From NCBI GenBank assembly GCA_031308135.1, contig JAHLJT010008756.1:101701746-101765745 (forward strand): DNA of 64,000 nucleotides. The letters are read 5' to 3'. Position 1 is the first letter of the stretch. Each line of letters begins with the position of its first letter. A program made the translations under genes and the position numbers. Positions 1 through 12,371 of this stretch are shown here, piece by piece. The DNA is from Acheta domesticus. Its lineage: Eukaryota; Arthropoda; Insecta; Orthoptera; Gryllidae. Below the pieces are notes generated by a model. It worked only from the letters and a program-made list of their open reading frames with translations. It was not told the origin of the DNA and searched no databases.

Positions 1-169
1 CAAAAGACTGGGAAGTGCAAGAAATCGCTTTATTTGGAACAGCCCACATTTTGCGCAAAGTATTGTAGAGGTACCGACAGTGCCTAGATCTACTCCTTAG
101 GTAGCTGGTTGCAACCTGGAGTAGATTTTATATTCAGCCGACACATAACATCGTTAGTCGTGATATAGA

Positions 170-170
170 G

Positions 171-237
<67 letters not shown>
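170..237. repeat. (AAT)n microsatellite
   Basis: About 22 uninterrupted AAT units. On the minus strand this reads as a long leucine run, which is a translation artefact. The tract could be the remnant of a LINE or SINE tail, but nothing beside it proves that. Confidence 0.95.
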
Positions 238-239
<2 letters not shown>

Positions 240-279
240 AATATAGTGCCGTCGATGGGGATCCAAAAGAGGGTCCATC

Positions 280-495
280 TTGCAAAAGGTGAAAGTACAA
301 TATTTTATTTTTCATTTTGTTTATATTGTTATTAGTAAGAAAACCCTAAGGTTTCCACCTCGAAATACTTGGGGCAAAAGTTTGGGCATTTTTTGTTTCT
401 TGCGTAATAACATTTTAATGGTTGATCTTAACGCAAAAATAGTTCTGTACAATTTTAAAGATCCTAAAATTCTCTACAAATCCGACTTATAAATT
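280..495 (+). repeat. Interspersed repeat family B, copy 1
   Basis: This stretch matches the reverse complement of 3262-3500 over about 200 bp with small indels. Both copies share blocks such as GGTTGATCTTA and AAAATTCTCTACAAA. Both can be read in the same frame into a related peptide containing FPPRNT, FCFLRNN, LMVDL and KILYK. I do not recognise that peptide, and the shared frame may only reflect nucleotide similarity. No terminal inverted repeats or tail were found, so the element class is unknown. Confidence 0.7.
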
Positions 496-3261
496 GTTTT
501 GACCAAGCAAATAGTTAAGAGAGCAATGAGATTTTATATTTTCTACAAATTTTCCTTTTTATTCTTAAGTTGCCCATTATTAATAATCTCTAATGTAGTA
601 TTTTTGAATTCCTAAGATCATTATAAATAAAAAGCAAATAAATACTATTGTTTTTAATGCTTATTGAGGTAACACTCGCGTTTGAAGGTTCCGATAAGAG
701 TGAATTTCCGATAATCAGTGCTTTCCAACTCAATGCTCTGTGACATCACGAAATCTGCTCTTGCTCCAAGCCGATCCGCCGAGCTAAGGCTGAGCTCGAT
801 GCGGCGGCAAGCGCACAGTGTTCTAATGATGGTACGGAGGTGAGGGAAAAGGTTCGCTTGGAAAAATAATTATATTTTTAACTCATAATTATTATTTAAA
901 ATTTTTATGATTCAGTAACAAAATGAAGAATTATATAAATCGTACATACTTATTACATAACTCAAAACAATATCCGACTGTTTATCATAACCTGTACTGT
1001 AATTCCTATTCCATTTTTCTATTAGATAATACTTTTGGAAAAGACAGTTTTCACATTTTAGGACAATAATATTTTGTACAACAGTGTATAATATAAATAA
1101 ATAGTTCTGAAATGATAATTAATGTTAACAAATAAGTACCCGGTAGGGATCACGTGAGAGAATTTGGACCCTAGGCTTGATTTTTTTACGTACAGTTTTG
1201 CTTGAGAATATTGTAAATAATCGTGATTTTCAGTATTTTTATCCATAATATTTAATCTACAAATTCCTTTACTTATCCCATGATTGCGAACAATGTCAAT
1301 TCTCAGAATTTATTTAATCTCGCAGATTTCTTTGGGTCGCAAAACTACGTAATTGATCTGTAGGTTGAACTTTTTTTATTGCAGTTCTTTCGAACACACT
1401 AAACACTTCACCATTGTTCCAGTATCTACAAAAGGAAACGTTTCTTCCTTAACAAAAAGAAAATTAACGGGTGTTGATGTTTTCCCACATGTTACCTAAA
1501 ATATCGGCAAAGGCCCACTGACAAGACGGCGACCGCTGTCTGCCCCTCCTTCCCTCCCCCCTTTGATGGGGCTCCTTCTCCAGCGCCTTATCTCGGAGAG
1601 CAAAGGAGCTCCGACGCCATTCCTCGTCCAGTTGACAATCGCGGGCCTACCCTTTCTGCTCACTAACACGATTTACTTGTATTAAAAGCATTTCAATAGA
1701 ACAAAATGACTTTCATTATTTTTTTCTTCTAATTGCTATTATTATTAATTATTATCATTATTGTATTCATATTATAATATTATTAATAATAATATTAATC
1801 CTGCTTCAGGCAGAAAAAACCGCTCGTATTTAGTGGTATACTACAATGACACGTTCCATAATTATCGAATTATATTATTTTTTATGAAAGAACGTTATGG
1901 AGATTATTTACAACAGGTTTTGAAATCTTAAAACTCGACCATGCCATTTACTCTATATCGCTGCTATGTCGCTTGTTTCCCACTCGACCTTTTTAGAATG
2001 TGAGGTTTGCAATAAACAACGTTATCAATAAATAACGTTTAGGTATGCATGTCGAGAATGTGCTTTGTATGTAAGGGGAGTTTGGAGGAAAGTGATGTGG
2101 TTGTGGTGAAGAGGAAAGGAGTCGTGTCAATTCAAAAATTGTTCTTATGGGGGGATGTTACTATCTCAACCTTGCCATGCGAAGTATACTAATCAAAATA
2201 TATTTATACATCAACTTGGAAGGAAAGTGAGCAGTCTCAGCCAAGCATATAAACGGCTCTTAGATCACTCAATAGATACAATTTCAAAACCTATTGTTTC
2301 CTATGTGGGAAAGAGAATGTGACTGAGTTTATGGAATCACAAAAACGACTGTCCCATATACACAGAAATTGTGTGCACAAAATTATGAAGTTTTTCTTGA
2401 TATCATCAATAATCAATGCAGATGAAAACCTTCAACATGAATGAGACCAGCAAATAACACGCATTGCTGGCGAGGATTTGGTCGTAGATTTCCAGATTGG
2501 GGAATTTACGACCAAATTGGTTCGATTCCAGATTGGGTAATTGTGAATAATATTTAAATAATAATAATAATAATAATAATAAATACTTGTTATTATTGTT
2601 AATTATTATTAATATTGAAACGGTTCGGTTTCTAATTATTCACGCCCCACGTTGGCCATTTGAAACGATTCTCGTCTTCTCTCAATTAATAATAAAAAAC
2701 TATTGAAACAATTTTATCAAATCCAAGATATATCTCTATTATTGACACGTTGGGCTTTTATCATGAGTTCGAATATGCAAGGGGCACAATTCGACTTACC
2801 TCATCGTTCAACCACAATCTGCCCCCTGCATACTCGCTTCCATACGGAAAACGACAAAACCTGAAAGTGTTTTTTATAATGATGTGCCAGATTGCACACT
2901 AATAACCAAGTTTGTTTTTTTATGCTTTCTTTGGCACTAGAACAGTTTAAATTTATTATAATTAAAGATTTCTTTTGATTCAAAACAACATTCTTTGAAA
3001 ATTATTAACTTTGGTTATGACCATGAGAAATAAAATAATTGTTCGGACGAACGTTAACCTGAGCTCTCTTCCCGTTGTATCGTTGGATGCTTCGCTCGGA
3101 CGCCGCGTACCTCCACACCATCACCTTCGACCCACCGGTTTACCAGCTCCAGTCTTGATGCCCTCTATCTTGTATCTTCCGGCACGTCACGAAGTCCCTC
3201 CCATTCACATAATGTACTAGCCTCCCATATCACCATCAGCACTTGTAGAGAATGTGCGCTC
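496..3261. other. AT-rich unassigned DNA
   Basis: No gene or recognisable mobile element was seen. Two short patches are richer in GC (about 740-840 and 1500-1660). A short direct repeat built on CCAGATTGGG lies at about 2495-2540. All open frames here are under 75 codons and match nothing I recognise. Confidence 0.6.
2556..2583. repeat. Short (AAT)n microsatellite
   Basis: About nine AAT/TAA units in AT-rich DNA, with no neighbouring element to explain them. Confidence 0.9.
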
Positions 3262-3500
3262 TAGAGACACCGCGACTTTGTAGAGAATTTTACGACCTTT
3301 AAAATTGTACACAACTATTTTTGGGGTAAGATCAACCATTAAAAAGTTATTACGCAAAAAACAAAAAAATGTCCGAAATTTGTTTGTGTTTTTGGCTACC
3401 AAAACTTTTCCCGAAGTATTTCGTGGTGGAAAACTTAGGGCTTTCTTACCAATAATATAAAGAAAATAAAAAATAAAATCTTCTACCTTTGCACGACAAA
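3262..3500 (-). repeat. Interspersed repeat family B, copy 2
   Basis: This is the reverse-complement partner of 280-495. It carries an extra ~25 bp in the middle (AAACACAAACAAATTTCGGA on the minus strand) and continues past the end of copy 1 toward 3240. A 149-codon minus-strand open frame spans it (3217-3666) and includes the peptide segment shared with copy 1. No known domain is recognisable. Confidence 0.7.
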
Positions 3501-4770
3501 ATGACTTATCAACTGCACTAAGACGTTTAGAGCAGTTTATAAAAATCACACCCAACGTTAGGGTTCCAAAAATGTCTTTTGAAACATTACCCCATCCTCT
3601 CAAAACTATTACTTTTAGGGAATACACGAAAATAAAAAAGAAAGAAAAATTTGTGATGAATTGCACAATCTATTCGTTGTTCACTTCGCAAACATTCTCA
3701 ATCCAAATGTAATATATTTTAGATAAGGAAAGTTTCGAAAGCTGTAATACCAAAATCGCCAAATTTTATTGAAATGTTGCCGGAAAGATTGAAAGGGCAA
3801 TTTTAGTAAACAAACTATTTTGTTGCATGGTATTAAACAAAACAAAAAATGCGCAGTGAGGTTTTGCTTTTAAAATGCTTTTGACCTCCTGCCACCCCGG
3901 TCGTAAGACAGCGCGGCGTTCTCGTTTTATCCGCGCAGGCCAACCAACCCCTGCGGAGTCGGCCACCCACCCAGCACCCGTGCGCAGTGAAAGGGGCAAG
4001 CGCAAGCACGCGTTCAAAGCCGAGGACGGTGCTTGCCTGCAAGGCGGGCAAGCCCAGGATTTTTCTCGGGGAGGGGGGAGAGGGGGTCCACAGGTATAGC
4101 GTCCAGTCCACTTGATGTTTTCTTGTACAGAATTTTTCATTTACGCTTAATATAAAATGGCTTTTAGTTCTTGACTTATAGTTAACATTAAACTGATAAA
4201 ATTGGTACATCAAATGATACAATAGTGAACAAGATGGACAAGGGCGTAGACAAGGTATTGGAATAGCCTATTATGCTGATTCACATACGGCCTCTAGGAT
4301 TTTTCGAAGTGCAAGCGCCCACAGTTACAAAAAGGTGCTGAAAACGAATATCTTTTAATGTTATTGCTAATAGTTTCAAAAAATTATATTTTTTGTACCA
4401 AATAGATAAAATGAAAAGTTATTTGATTATTATGATAGGAAACAACTTTCTCGTAAATAAAACAATTTCTTCTTCTTCTGGAAGCATTAAAACTTTCGTT
4501 CCGTTACCTCCTTTTATTGGTCCATCCATTTTCTCTTCGGTCTTCCTATGTTCCGTTTTCCTCTTGGCTTACATTTCAGAATCTGTTTCAGTATTCGTGT
4601 GTCCTCCATTCTATCAATGTGGTCTCTCCTTGTTTTCCTGTATTCGTCAATCTTTCCATTTAGATTATAAATTTCAAGTAGTTACGTGTCTCTTCATTAC
4701 GAATCCTGTCTTTCCTTGTGACACTAATTCAACACCTTAAAATCTTCATTCGCCAGTCTGAAACCTTATA
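3501..4770. other. Unassigned DNA with a small GC-rich patch
   Basis: Mostly AT-rich. A patch at about 3880-4095 is GC-rich and contains several CpGs. It opens frames of 74-129 codons on both strands in different phases, as expected of low stop-codon density rather than a gene. The stretch 4480-4740 is pyrimidine-rich. No element ends were seen before the family A copy. Confidence 0.5.
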
Positions 4771-5575
4771 GTTTTTACTTTCCCGTTTACACTCGTATAT
4801 GCGGAGTATATACGTAGTATAGAGAAAGTTATGTAATGCTGCGCGAGAAAATGGCGGATTTTCGGCAGAAAAAAATTCATTGTCGAGCCTTGATAACGAA
4901 AAAGTGGATGAATCCAGTTGCTAAATTAAGTAAAAAAATCCCTAACACGTGGTGCAGCCAGAATCCCTCTTTTGTGGGTCCTTGATACCGAAAAAACAAT
5001 TGAAAGTAAAACGTCTGTCCGTCTGTCTATGAACAACGCGAGCGACTAAACCGTTCTGCCGATTTTCTCCAAAAGTGATATGCCCCAACCGATCTGACTA
5101 ATCTCACGGCCCGTTGAATTTGAAACCGATATTTTACTTTTGGGGGGTACTTTACATAAAGCCTCTGAGACATTTTAAAATTTTTCAAAAAAGTGACGCC
5201 AACAATTTTGACCAAATTTTGTTTTTGTATAGTCTAAAGGTCATTTAAGAGAATGATGCAGATCTCATGTTGGTTGAAAATTCTGATTTTTCAAAAATTG
5301 AAAAGTTTTTGGCGTCTTCCCACAACTACAATTATGAAGATACCATTTTTTAGTGAAATGTTTTCATAAAAACAGATCTTTAAACAAGGTCATGTTCAAT
5401 TTTTCAAAAACATGAGTATTTTTTGCGAAATTTTGTGTCAAACATACGCAATTTTTTTTATTTTCTTTAAATCATTTTTTTTAAACCGTACAACGTTTTT
5501 CGATTAAATTGGGATTTTAGATAGCATAAAGAAAGCTTAAGAGAATGGTGCATGTTTCATGTTCGTTGAAATGCC
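4771..5575 (-). repeat. Family A repeat, copy 1 (5'-truncated)
   Basis: The 3' end of the family is on the left: GTTTTTACTTTCCCG is followed by the paired TATACGTAGTATA motif, then GCTGCGCGAGAAAATGGCGG. It includes the GTCTGTCCGTCTGTC tract (the complement of the GACGGACGG tract in other copies). It runs through A/T-rich blocks shared with the copy at 51.7-52.7 kb and fades out near 5575. No coding capacity is visible. Confidence 0.8.
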
Positions 5576-5756
5576 CGATGAAATGCGGGCTGAAGCGCAG
5601 AGTTAAGATGATGGCTGTTCGATGTTAGGTTCCAGTACGTCGCAATTTTCACTTTTAAAGCAATTATTTACAAGGTTGGGAATGTACACAGTTCCAAAGA
5701 ATTTGTTAATATAATTTCTGTATTTATGACTGCTGTATGATACTATTAATAAGATA

Positions 5757-6268
5757 AATCGATTGATTGATTAGTGATTCCGGACGTGCCAACGTTTAAC
5801 TCATTAGATCCGAAACTGTAGTGCATGTTTTTATCGCGGGAGGTAGCAGTCATCTTCCCCCACCGGCTGGAAGATCCGGCACTGACTTACGACGGCCTGC
5901 GGGAATTTCACCTCAACCAGGTATCTCCCAACAGCATCGACCTGCCCCAGCCAGGACAAGCTCTACGCTCTCGACTTGTGTGTGTAAGTAAAGGACGAGG
6001 AAAGGACAAGAAAGAGGAAGGTAAAATCGCGCGCGGCTCTTGGCCCGTTTCTTAGGGTACTGCTCCGGCGTTGACCTGGTGTTGATCGGAGAAACCACAG
6101 AAAACTATCGACCAGAGCAGCCGGCCGCTACGATTGTCTTCCAGTCAGCGGCTGCAGTCGGCTGCTGACAAGCTAGTGTCGAAAATACTGCCACCGTCGG
6201 GACTCGAAATTCAGGACCTCCCGGTTAGACGCGCTGCAGTGACACATTGGTTGTTGTCCTGAGCCATC
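5757..6268 (-). mobile_element. SINE1 copy, tRNA-derived
   Basis: Read on the minus strand, a tRNA-like head (about 6270-6180) with a degraded B-box-like GAATTTCGAGTCCC leads into a ~400-bp body. The body ends in a CAATCAATCGA tail at 5757-5772. The body is shared with nine other copies in this window, including the CCGGCTGCTCTGGTC and GGGAGATACCTGG blocks. The tail of short TTGA/ATCA units is the usual type of SINE 3' end. The overlapping 60-76 codon open frames are not genes. Confidence 0.75.
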
Positions 6269-6411
6269 TTTGCCGGCAAGAGATATCGACACTTATTTCA
6301 CTGTTTCTTTTTTATTTCTTTTTAATTCAATTTCATATTATGGATTCATCACTTGTTGACTGAAATATCATTGATAAAAATTTGTGAGAAGAAATATTAC
6401 AAATAAGACAA

Positions 6412-6415
6412 TAAC

Positions 6416-6460
<45 letters not shown>

Positions 6461-6461
6461 T
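6412..6461. repeat. (AAT)n microsatellite
   Basis: About 16 AAT units, ending just before TTGGCCATGG. Confidence 0.95.
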
Positions 6462-7202
6462 GGCCATGGAGAGATCATTTTAGGTATTTTACACTTTATT
6501 CAATTCTTATGAAATTATTGTTCACGTTTGAAGCAACGTCATACGGTTTCCGAGATAGTAATCCTTTAGACGTAGCCTATGCCAACGGACTCTTGGTTCG
6601 CTCCATTTACCAAACCTCCCTATTAAAGATCTACGAGGGATCGGGTTGGATCCCTTCGAGATTGCAATCTCGTTTCGTTAGAGCTGCTTGCTTTGAAACG
6701 GTGAAGTAGCTTTCCAATTTAGACTACTCTTGGAAAGCTTCAAACTGCATTACTCGGAACTATAGGGATCCTTTGTGTTAATTACTTAACCTTCGTAGTA
6801 ATCCTGTGAACGATTAAAAATACAAGCATAGTCATAAAATATGTCACGCACCTAGTAATTTACGTTGTATTGCGGGTGGTTATTACAAAACGTTTCTTCC
6901 TTAATCACTTCATTAAAACGAGTGATCGCGTGGGCAGGAAACGTAATGCGACCATAGTCCATTTAGTTTCAGAAATGAGAAAGAGACACAGACAATCACC
7001 TCCTTACAAACATGTTGGTTTGTGTTTCTACATAAAATTAGTGGTGCTACAACAGCATGAACTTTCATGCATTATTTGTAATACGGCACCTGAACATACC
7101 TTTGTGAATATATTGTCAAATTAAAAGATTACATTACATTAACGTTTATATCACATGATACAATGTATTTAATTGTACATATTCAATGAGTTTAAAGAAA
7201 CA
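6462..7202. other. Unassigned DNA
   Basis: Contains short open frames at 6509-6709 and 6870-7124 (66 and 84 codons) with no recognisable motif. There is no promoter or splice context to support them. Confidence 0.5.
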
Positions 7203-8760
7203 AATGGTAATACAGAATGGTACAGACTTTCCAGTATTAGTTTTCTATTTCTTTTGGCCTCGGCTAGCCACTCAGACTTCCCACATTTTCTTGTCAGCTG
7301 CCATCTATCGCAGCCCAAAGTTCATTTTTTTACCTTTTATGTTTTTTCCCTTTTCTCATAGTAGAACAAAAATATTCTTTCAATAATATTAAAGACCAGT
7401 AAAACCTCGTAAAGTGGCAATTTTCTTTGAAAAATTTAATGCCGTTTTTAAGGAAAAGACGTTTCAGCGCTACTGTAAATTCGAAATTTGAAGTTCTTTT
7501 TCACAGAAAATTTTTGAGTTTTCGAAAAACATCATTAGACGTCATTTCAATTACAATTCACAAATAAAATAGTGTTTTCAAATTACTGGAAATGCGCATA
7601 TTACCGGTGTGAGAGATCTTTCAAAAAGCAAATAAACTTTATGTCGAATTACAGAGTATAATTAAAACTATCAGTTCCAAAAGTTTGAAGAAAACCACCA
7701 ATGCCACCTTCATAAGAGTATTATACTCTATTTTTTCAAGAAATTTAAAGAAAAAATTTGGAGCCGTTTTTGAAAAAATCTTGTTTTTGTATTCGTTTTT
7801 AAATTGCACATATTGCACGCAATATTGTGCGAAAACTACTAAAATTTTCAAAAAATTTACTTGACTTTAAGAAAAGAACTCACTTTGGAGAACAAAATTT
7901 ATTTGGAGGAAAAGTCTCTATCTTCAATTTTGTAGTTGTAGGAAGATGCCGAAAAAAATTCAAACTTTCGCAATTTTCAAAAATTCGGAGATAACCGTGA
8001 AAGTCGGATCCACGCCACCTTAATAAGGGTATTTTACTCTATTCTTACAAGAAATTTAAAAAACATTGGAGCCGTTTTTGAGAAAATTTTGAAAATGTCT
8101 GGGGGGTTTCATGTGAAGTACCCCCAAACTTTGAAGAATGTTTCCAAAATCGCGGTGCCTCAAGTGGAACCAAATCGACCGGGAAATATCCATTTTAAAA
8201 GAAATCGTACTTATGATTTAAGTGGACAGACAGACGGACGGACGGACGGACGGGCGTTTTGAAAATAACGTTTTGACAAGATTTAGGTATGAAAGCCCTT
8301 AGAAAAAAGTTGAAGCCATTTTTGAGAAAATTTCGAAAATGTCCGGTGGGCTTCATGTAAAATACCTCCAAATTTTGAAGAAAGTTTTTTAAAATCTCAA
8401 AGCTTCGACTACAGCCAGATGAAAAGGGGTTTCTTCAATTTGGAAATAATCCTACGAGTGGTTTCGGCGCTAGTAGTGTTCACAGACGGACGGACGAACG
8501 AACAGACGGACGTTTTGCTTTCAATTGTTTTTTTGGTATAAAGGACTCACAAAATACTTATTCTGGTTGCACCCTGTGTTAGGGGAATTTTTCTTAATTT
8601 AGCAATTGGTTTTATCCACTTTTTCGTTATCACGGCCCGGCAATGATTTTTTTTCTGCCGAAAATTCGCCATTTTTCCGTGCAGCATTTCATAACTTTTC
8701 CTAAACTAGGTATATTTCTCCGTTTACGTTACGTACGTATACGAGAAAGTAAAAATTGTC
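7203..8760 (+). repeat. Family A repeat, full-length copy
   Basis: Starts near ACAGAATGGTACAGACTTTCC and ends with TACGAGAAAGTAAAAATTG. In order it contains the TTTCTATTTC block, several degenerate modules built on GAGAAAATTTTGAAAATGTC, two GACGGACGG tracts (about 8227-8252 and 8485-8512), a CATTTTTCCGTGCAGCATTTCAT block, and a terminal palindromic stretch. It has no open frame of note. It is probably a non-autonomous element of unknown class. Confidence 0.85.
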
Positions 8761-8855
8761 GTTTTTTACTGCTCCTTTACGTAAATTTCTCTAAACGAGG
8801 CAAGAAGACGCGAGAAATAAAATACCAAGCAACTACGCAAATAGTACGCAAGAAA

Positions 8856-9648
8856 GTTACTAGTTGTGCTAAGGAATGGCACTGACTTTCTCGTACTAGC
8901 TACTTTCTCTTTGGTTTGGTCTAGCTCTTAAGTTTCGCGTACAATCTTCTCAGCTGCCATCATTTGGCGCCTAAAAGGCATTTTTTTAATTCTCGTCTCT
9001 CAAGGTCAAATTGAAATATGTCTTTAAGAATATCAAAATCTGGTCCCATATGCGAACTTTTGTTGAAAAAATTGGAGCCGGCTTTGAGAAAATTGTGTTT
9101 TTCATATTGCACATACATAACTCAAAATTACCTGTAAACTATTAATATTTTTTAAAATGTACAAGACATTCATTATAGAACTAATTGTAAAGAACAAATT
9201 TCATATGAAAGAAAAAATTCCATCTTCAATTCGAGCCTAATTCATCTCTTTGAATGTATTTCACTCCATTCTTACAAAAAATTTAAAGAAAAATTTGGAC
9301 CCATTTTTGAGGAAATTTTGAAAAGGTTGACGTGTAAAACAATCGGCTCCCCCAATTTCAAAGATTTTTTTCCAAAATCACATGAGTTTAAGTCGGGCCA
9401 GATCCATTAGGGAATATTAATTTTGGAACAATCCTATGAACAGTTTAGGTGCTAGTGTTGTTCTCAAAAGGACAGATAGACGGACGTTTTGACAAAAAAA
9501 CAACACTTTTTTGGCATTGGGAACTCCCAAAACCTGTATTTCCGCTGAAATCTCAAAATCGACTTTTTGCAGCCTAATTTTGTCTCTATTATAGATATGA
9601 CTTTGAACATACGTACGTATACGATAATATAGCGCAGAAAGTAAAATG
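8856..9648 (+). repeat. Family A repeat, internally deleted copy
   Basis: Begins with TTACTAGTTGTGCTAAGG, the degraded form of the family 5' end, about 95 bp after the previous copy and in the same orientation. It is about half the usual length, has one short GACGGACG tract (9478-9486), and ends with ACGTACGTATACGATAATAT then GAAAGTAAAA. Internal deletion is the simplest explanation for its length. Confidence 0.75.
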
Positions 9649-9745
9649 CTGTGTCTGTGAAATTGAAGAGTCCGTCATACTACAAAGATGACGTTTCACG
9701 AGTGAACGTTTCCCTAATAATCTCTGAAAGTGTGTTTGTGTGTGT

Positions 9746-10250
9746 GCCTGAGTTAGCTCAGATCCAACACTGCTACTGTCTATACAATGACTCAAACCGG
9801 ATGGTCCTAGGGTTCGAGTTCTGATGGTGGAGTGTTTTCTACATTAGGTAAATAGCTTGGTCGAATTCAGCCGCGGTCTAAAGGAGAAATCTAGTGGCCG
9901 GGTGCTCTATTTGGTATTATTCCGTGGTTTCTCTGATGCCATTTTAGGGTCATACCGAAGCAGTACTCTAACAAACGGGCCACGGTCCGCGCGCGATCTT
10001 TCCTTCCAATTTCTTATTCAATCATATCTCGTTACCATCACACTTTCACTACATGCACTAAACTATCACACATGGGAGATCAGTCGGGAAATAGAGCGTG
10101 TTCTGGATAGGGCGGTGCCGCGCTGGCAGACCTGGAAGAGGAAAGCTCCGTCAAAATGACGTGTGGGTCGGTGCCGAATGTCTCCATGCAGCTGGGGAGG
10201 AACACAGACACCTTCCTGGATAAAATATTCTCTATAGTAGTTGACACATC
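9746..10250 (+). mobile_element. SINE1 copy, tRNA-derived
   Basis: An RNA polymerase III-type head is visible: an A-box-like TGAGTTAGCTCAG (about 9749) and a B-box-like GGGTTCGAGTTC (about 9811). The body shares GGCCACGGTCCGCGCGCGAT and the CTTTCCTTCC block with other copies. It ends near 10250, past GTAGTTGACAC, with no clear tail repeat. A 100-codon open frame inside is incidental. Confidence 0.75.
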
Positions 10251-10724
10251 CAGAAACATGAAGAATTAGACATAGTTTTTAGAGGCGTTTTGCATCAAGA
10301 CCTCCGTGACCTCCACGCCTCCCGCAGTGGGCACACCGTTCCCTCGGCAGCGCCAGGAACGTTTCGCGAAATGTATCAACCTGTTTCAGATTTCTAGCGC
10401 GTTCGTTGTTTCACGACTGAAGGCGAAGGCGATATTATCCATTAATCCTGTTTTAGTTTGATGTGCACATTATCAGACATTCTTAATAATTCCACCGAAG
10501 TCAGTTTTAAGGATATCGTAAACCAATGTTATTTTTGAGAAAACTGAAAAAGAAACTTTAATGAGGTGCTCTTGATGACATCTTATGTTACACCTATGTT
10601 TTTTGACACATTTTCACTAGATAGCTTTATTATGTAAATTTTGTTTCTACAATGTACAAGTAAAATTATTTATAACATTTTCAGGGACCCAGCATTCCAA
10701 TAATTGTATTTGGATGATCCATAT
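10251..10724. other. Unassigned DNA
   Basis: AT-rich DNA between a SINE1 and a family A copy. Nothing recognisable. Confidence 0.5.
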
Positions 10725-12312
10725 ACATATACGGATCGTATATATGGAGTACTATACGTAGTATAGGGAAAGTTATGTAATGCTGCGCGAAAAAATGGCG
10801 AATTTTTGGCAGAAAAACATCATTGCCGGGCCGTGATTACGAAAAAGTAGATAAATTCAGTTGCTAAATTAAGAAAAAAATCCTCTAACACGCGATGTAG
10901 CCAGAATACTTGTTTTGTGGGTCCTTCATACCGAAAAAGCAAAAGGTTAGAGCAATATGGCGTCTATGTCATCTCATAGACAACATTTAGTACTATCCCT
11001 TCCAAAAGTTATATTATTCTGTCTGTCTGTCCGTCTGTCTGCCCGTCCGTCTGTCCAGTGTATATGAACAACACTAGCGCCTTAATTATGCGATTTTTTC
11101 CAAATTGAAGAAACCCCTGTCCATTTGTCCTGAGTTAAAGCTCTGATATTTTGGAAAACATTCATTAATTTTTGGAGGTACTTTACATGAAGCCCCCCGG
11201 CCATTTTCGAAATTTTCTCAAAAACGGCTCCATATTTTTTCTTTAAATGTCTTGTAAAAATATAGTAAAATACACTTATTAAGGTTGCATCAATCTTATT
11301 TTCACGGTTAACCCTGAATTTTCGAAAATTGCAAAGGTTTGCATTTTATTCGACGTCTTCCCCAACTACAAAATTGAAGATAGAGATTTTACCTAAAAAA
11401 AATAAAATTTGCTCTCCAAAGTGAATTCTTTCTTTAAGATCATGTAAATTTTTTAAAAAAATTTAAGTGGTTTTCACAAATTTGCGTGCAATATGTGCAT
11501 TTTTTTAAAAAAAATACAAAAAACCGATTTTCTCAAAAACGGCTCTCATTTTTTCTTTAAACTTTTGGTAGGGATAGTACTAAATGTACTCTATGAGGTG
11601 ACATAAAAGTCATATTACTCTATCCTTTTGCTTTTTAAAAAATTGCAAAAATGTAATTTTTTTGACTTGTCTCTCACGTCGTTAATATTTACATTAGTGG
11701 CAATTTGTTCCCATTATTGTAATAATGAGTACATGTGCTTTAAATAATGTCATATAAAGTTTCTCGAAAACTCAGGCGTGTTCTATGAAAACTAGCTCAA
11801 ACTTTTTTCCGCATTTTCAGAAACGCTCAAACGCCATTTTCTCATAAATGGCCACAAATTCTTTCCTCAAACTTTTCGAACGGATAATGCTAATTGCACT
11901 CTTTAATATAACGTAAAGTTCATTTTGAGGCACATAAATGTAATTATTTTGAAAGATCTCATATTTTTAATATCCACATTACCAGCAATATGTAATCAGT
12001 ATGATATTTGTGAGTGTACGTATTTCAAATGACTTTAAATGAAGGTTTTTGAAAACTAAAATTTTCTGTGAAAAAGAGCTTCAAATTTCGCATTTTTAGT
12101 AGCGCTTAAACGCCATTTTCTTAAAAAGTCTCCAAATTTTTCAAAGAAAATTGCCATTTAGAACGGGGGTTTTGTGTTCTTTAATATTTCAAAATCAATA
12201 TTTCCTTCTACCGTTAAAAAAACGAAAGCAATTCCGAATACCTAGCCCAGGCCCAAGGAAACAGAAAACTAATATGGGAAAGTCTGTACCATTCTGAAAC
12301 ACCACTAGTTAA
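10725..12312 (-). repeat. Family A repeat, full-length copy
   Basis: Inverted relative to the copies at 7.2 and 8.9 kb. The left end holds the 3' palindromic stretch (ACTATACGTAGTATAGGGAA) and the GCTGCGCGAAAAAATGGCG block. A GTCTGTCTGTCCGTCTGTC tract lies at about 11020-11057. The right end is GGGAAAGTCTGTACCATTC, then CACCACTAGTT, the complement of the family 5' end. It is about 1.59 kb, like the other complete copies, and non-coding. Confidence 0.85.
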
Positions 12313-12371
12313 TATTTTGTGCACCTATTTTAGCATCTAAATTAGCAAATGTTTGCCCCTAAAAGTTGGGC

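Noticed and set aside
8227..8512. GACGGACGG tracts as a CRISPR array or independent satellite
   Set aside because: No spaced repeats, and the genomic context is eukaryotic. The tracts are internal parts of family A and occur at the same relative place in each complete copy.
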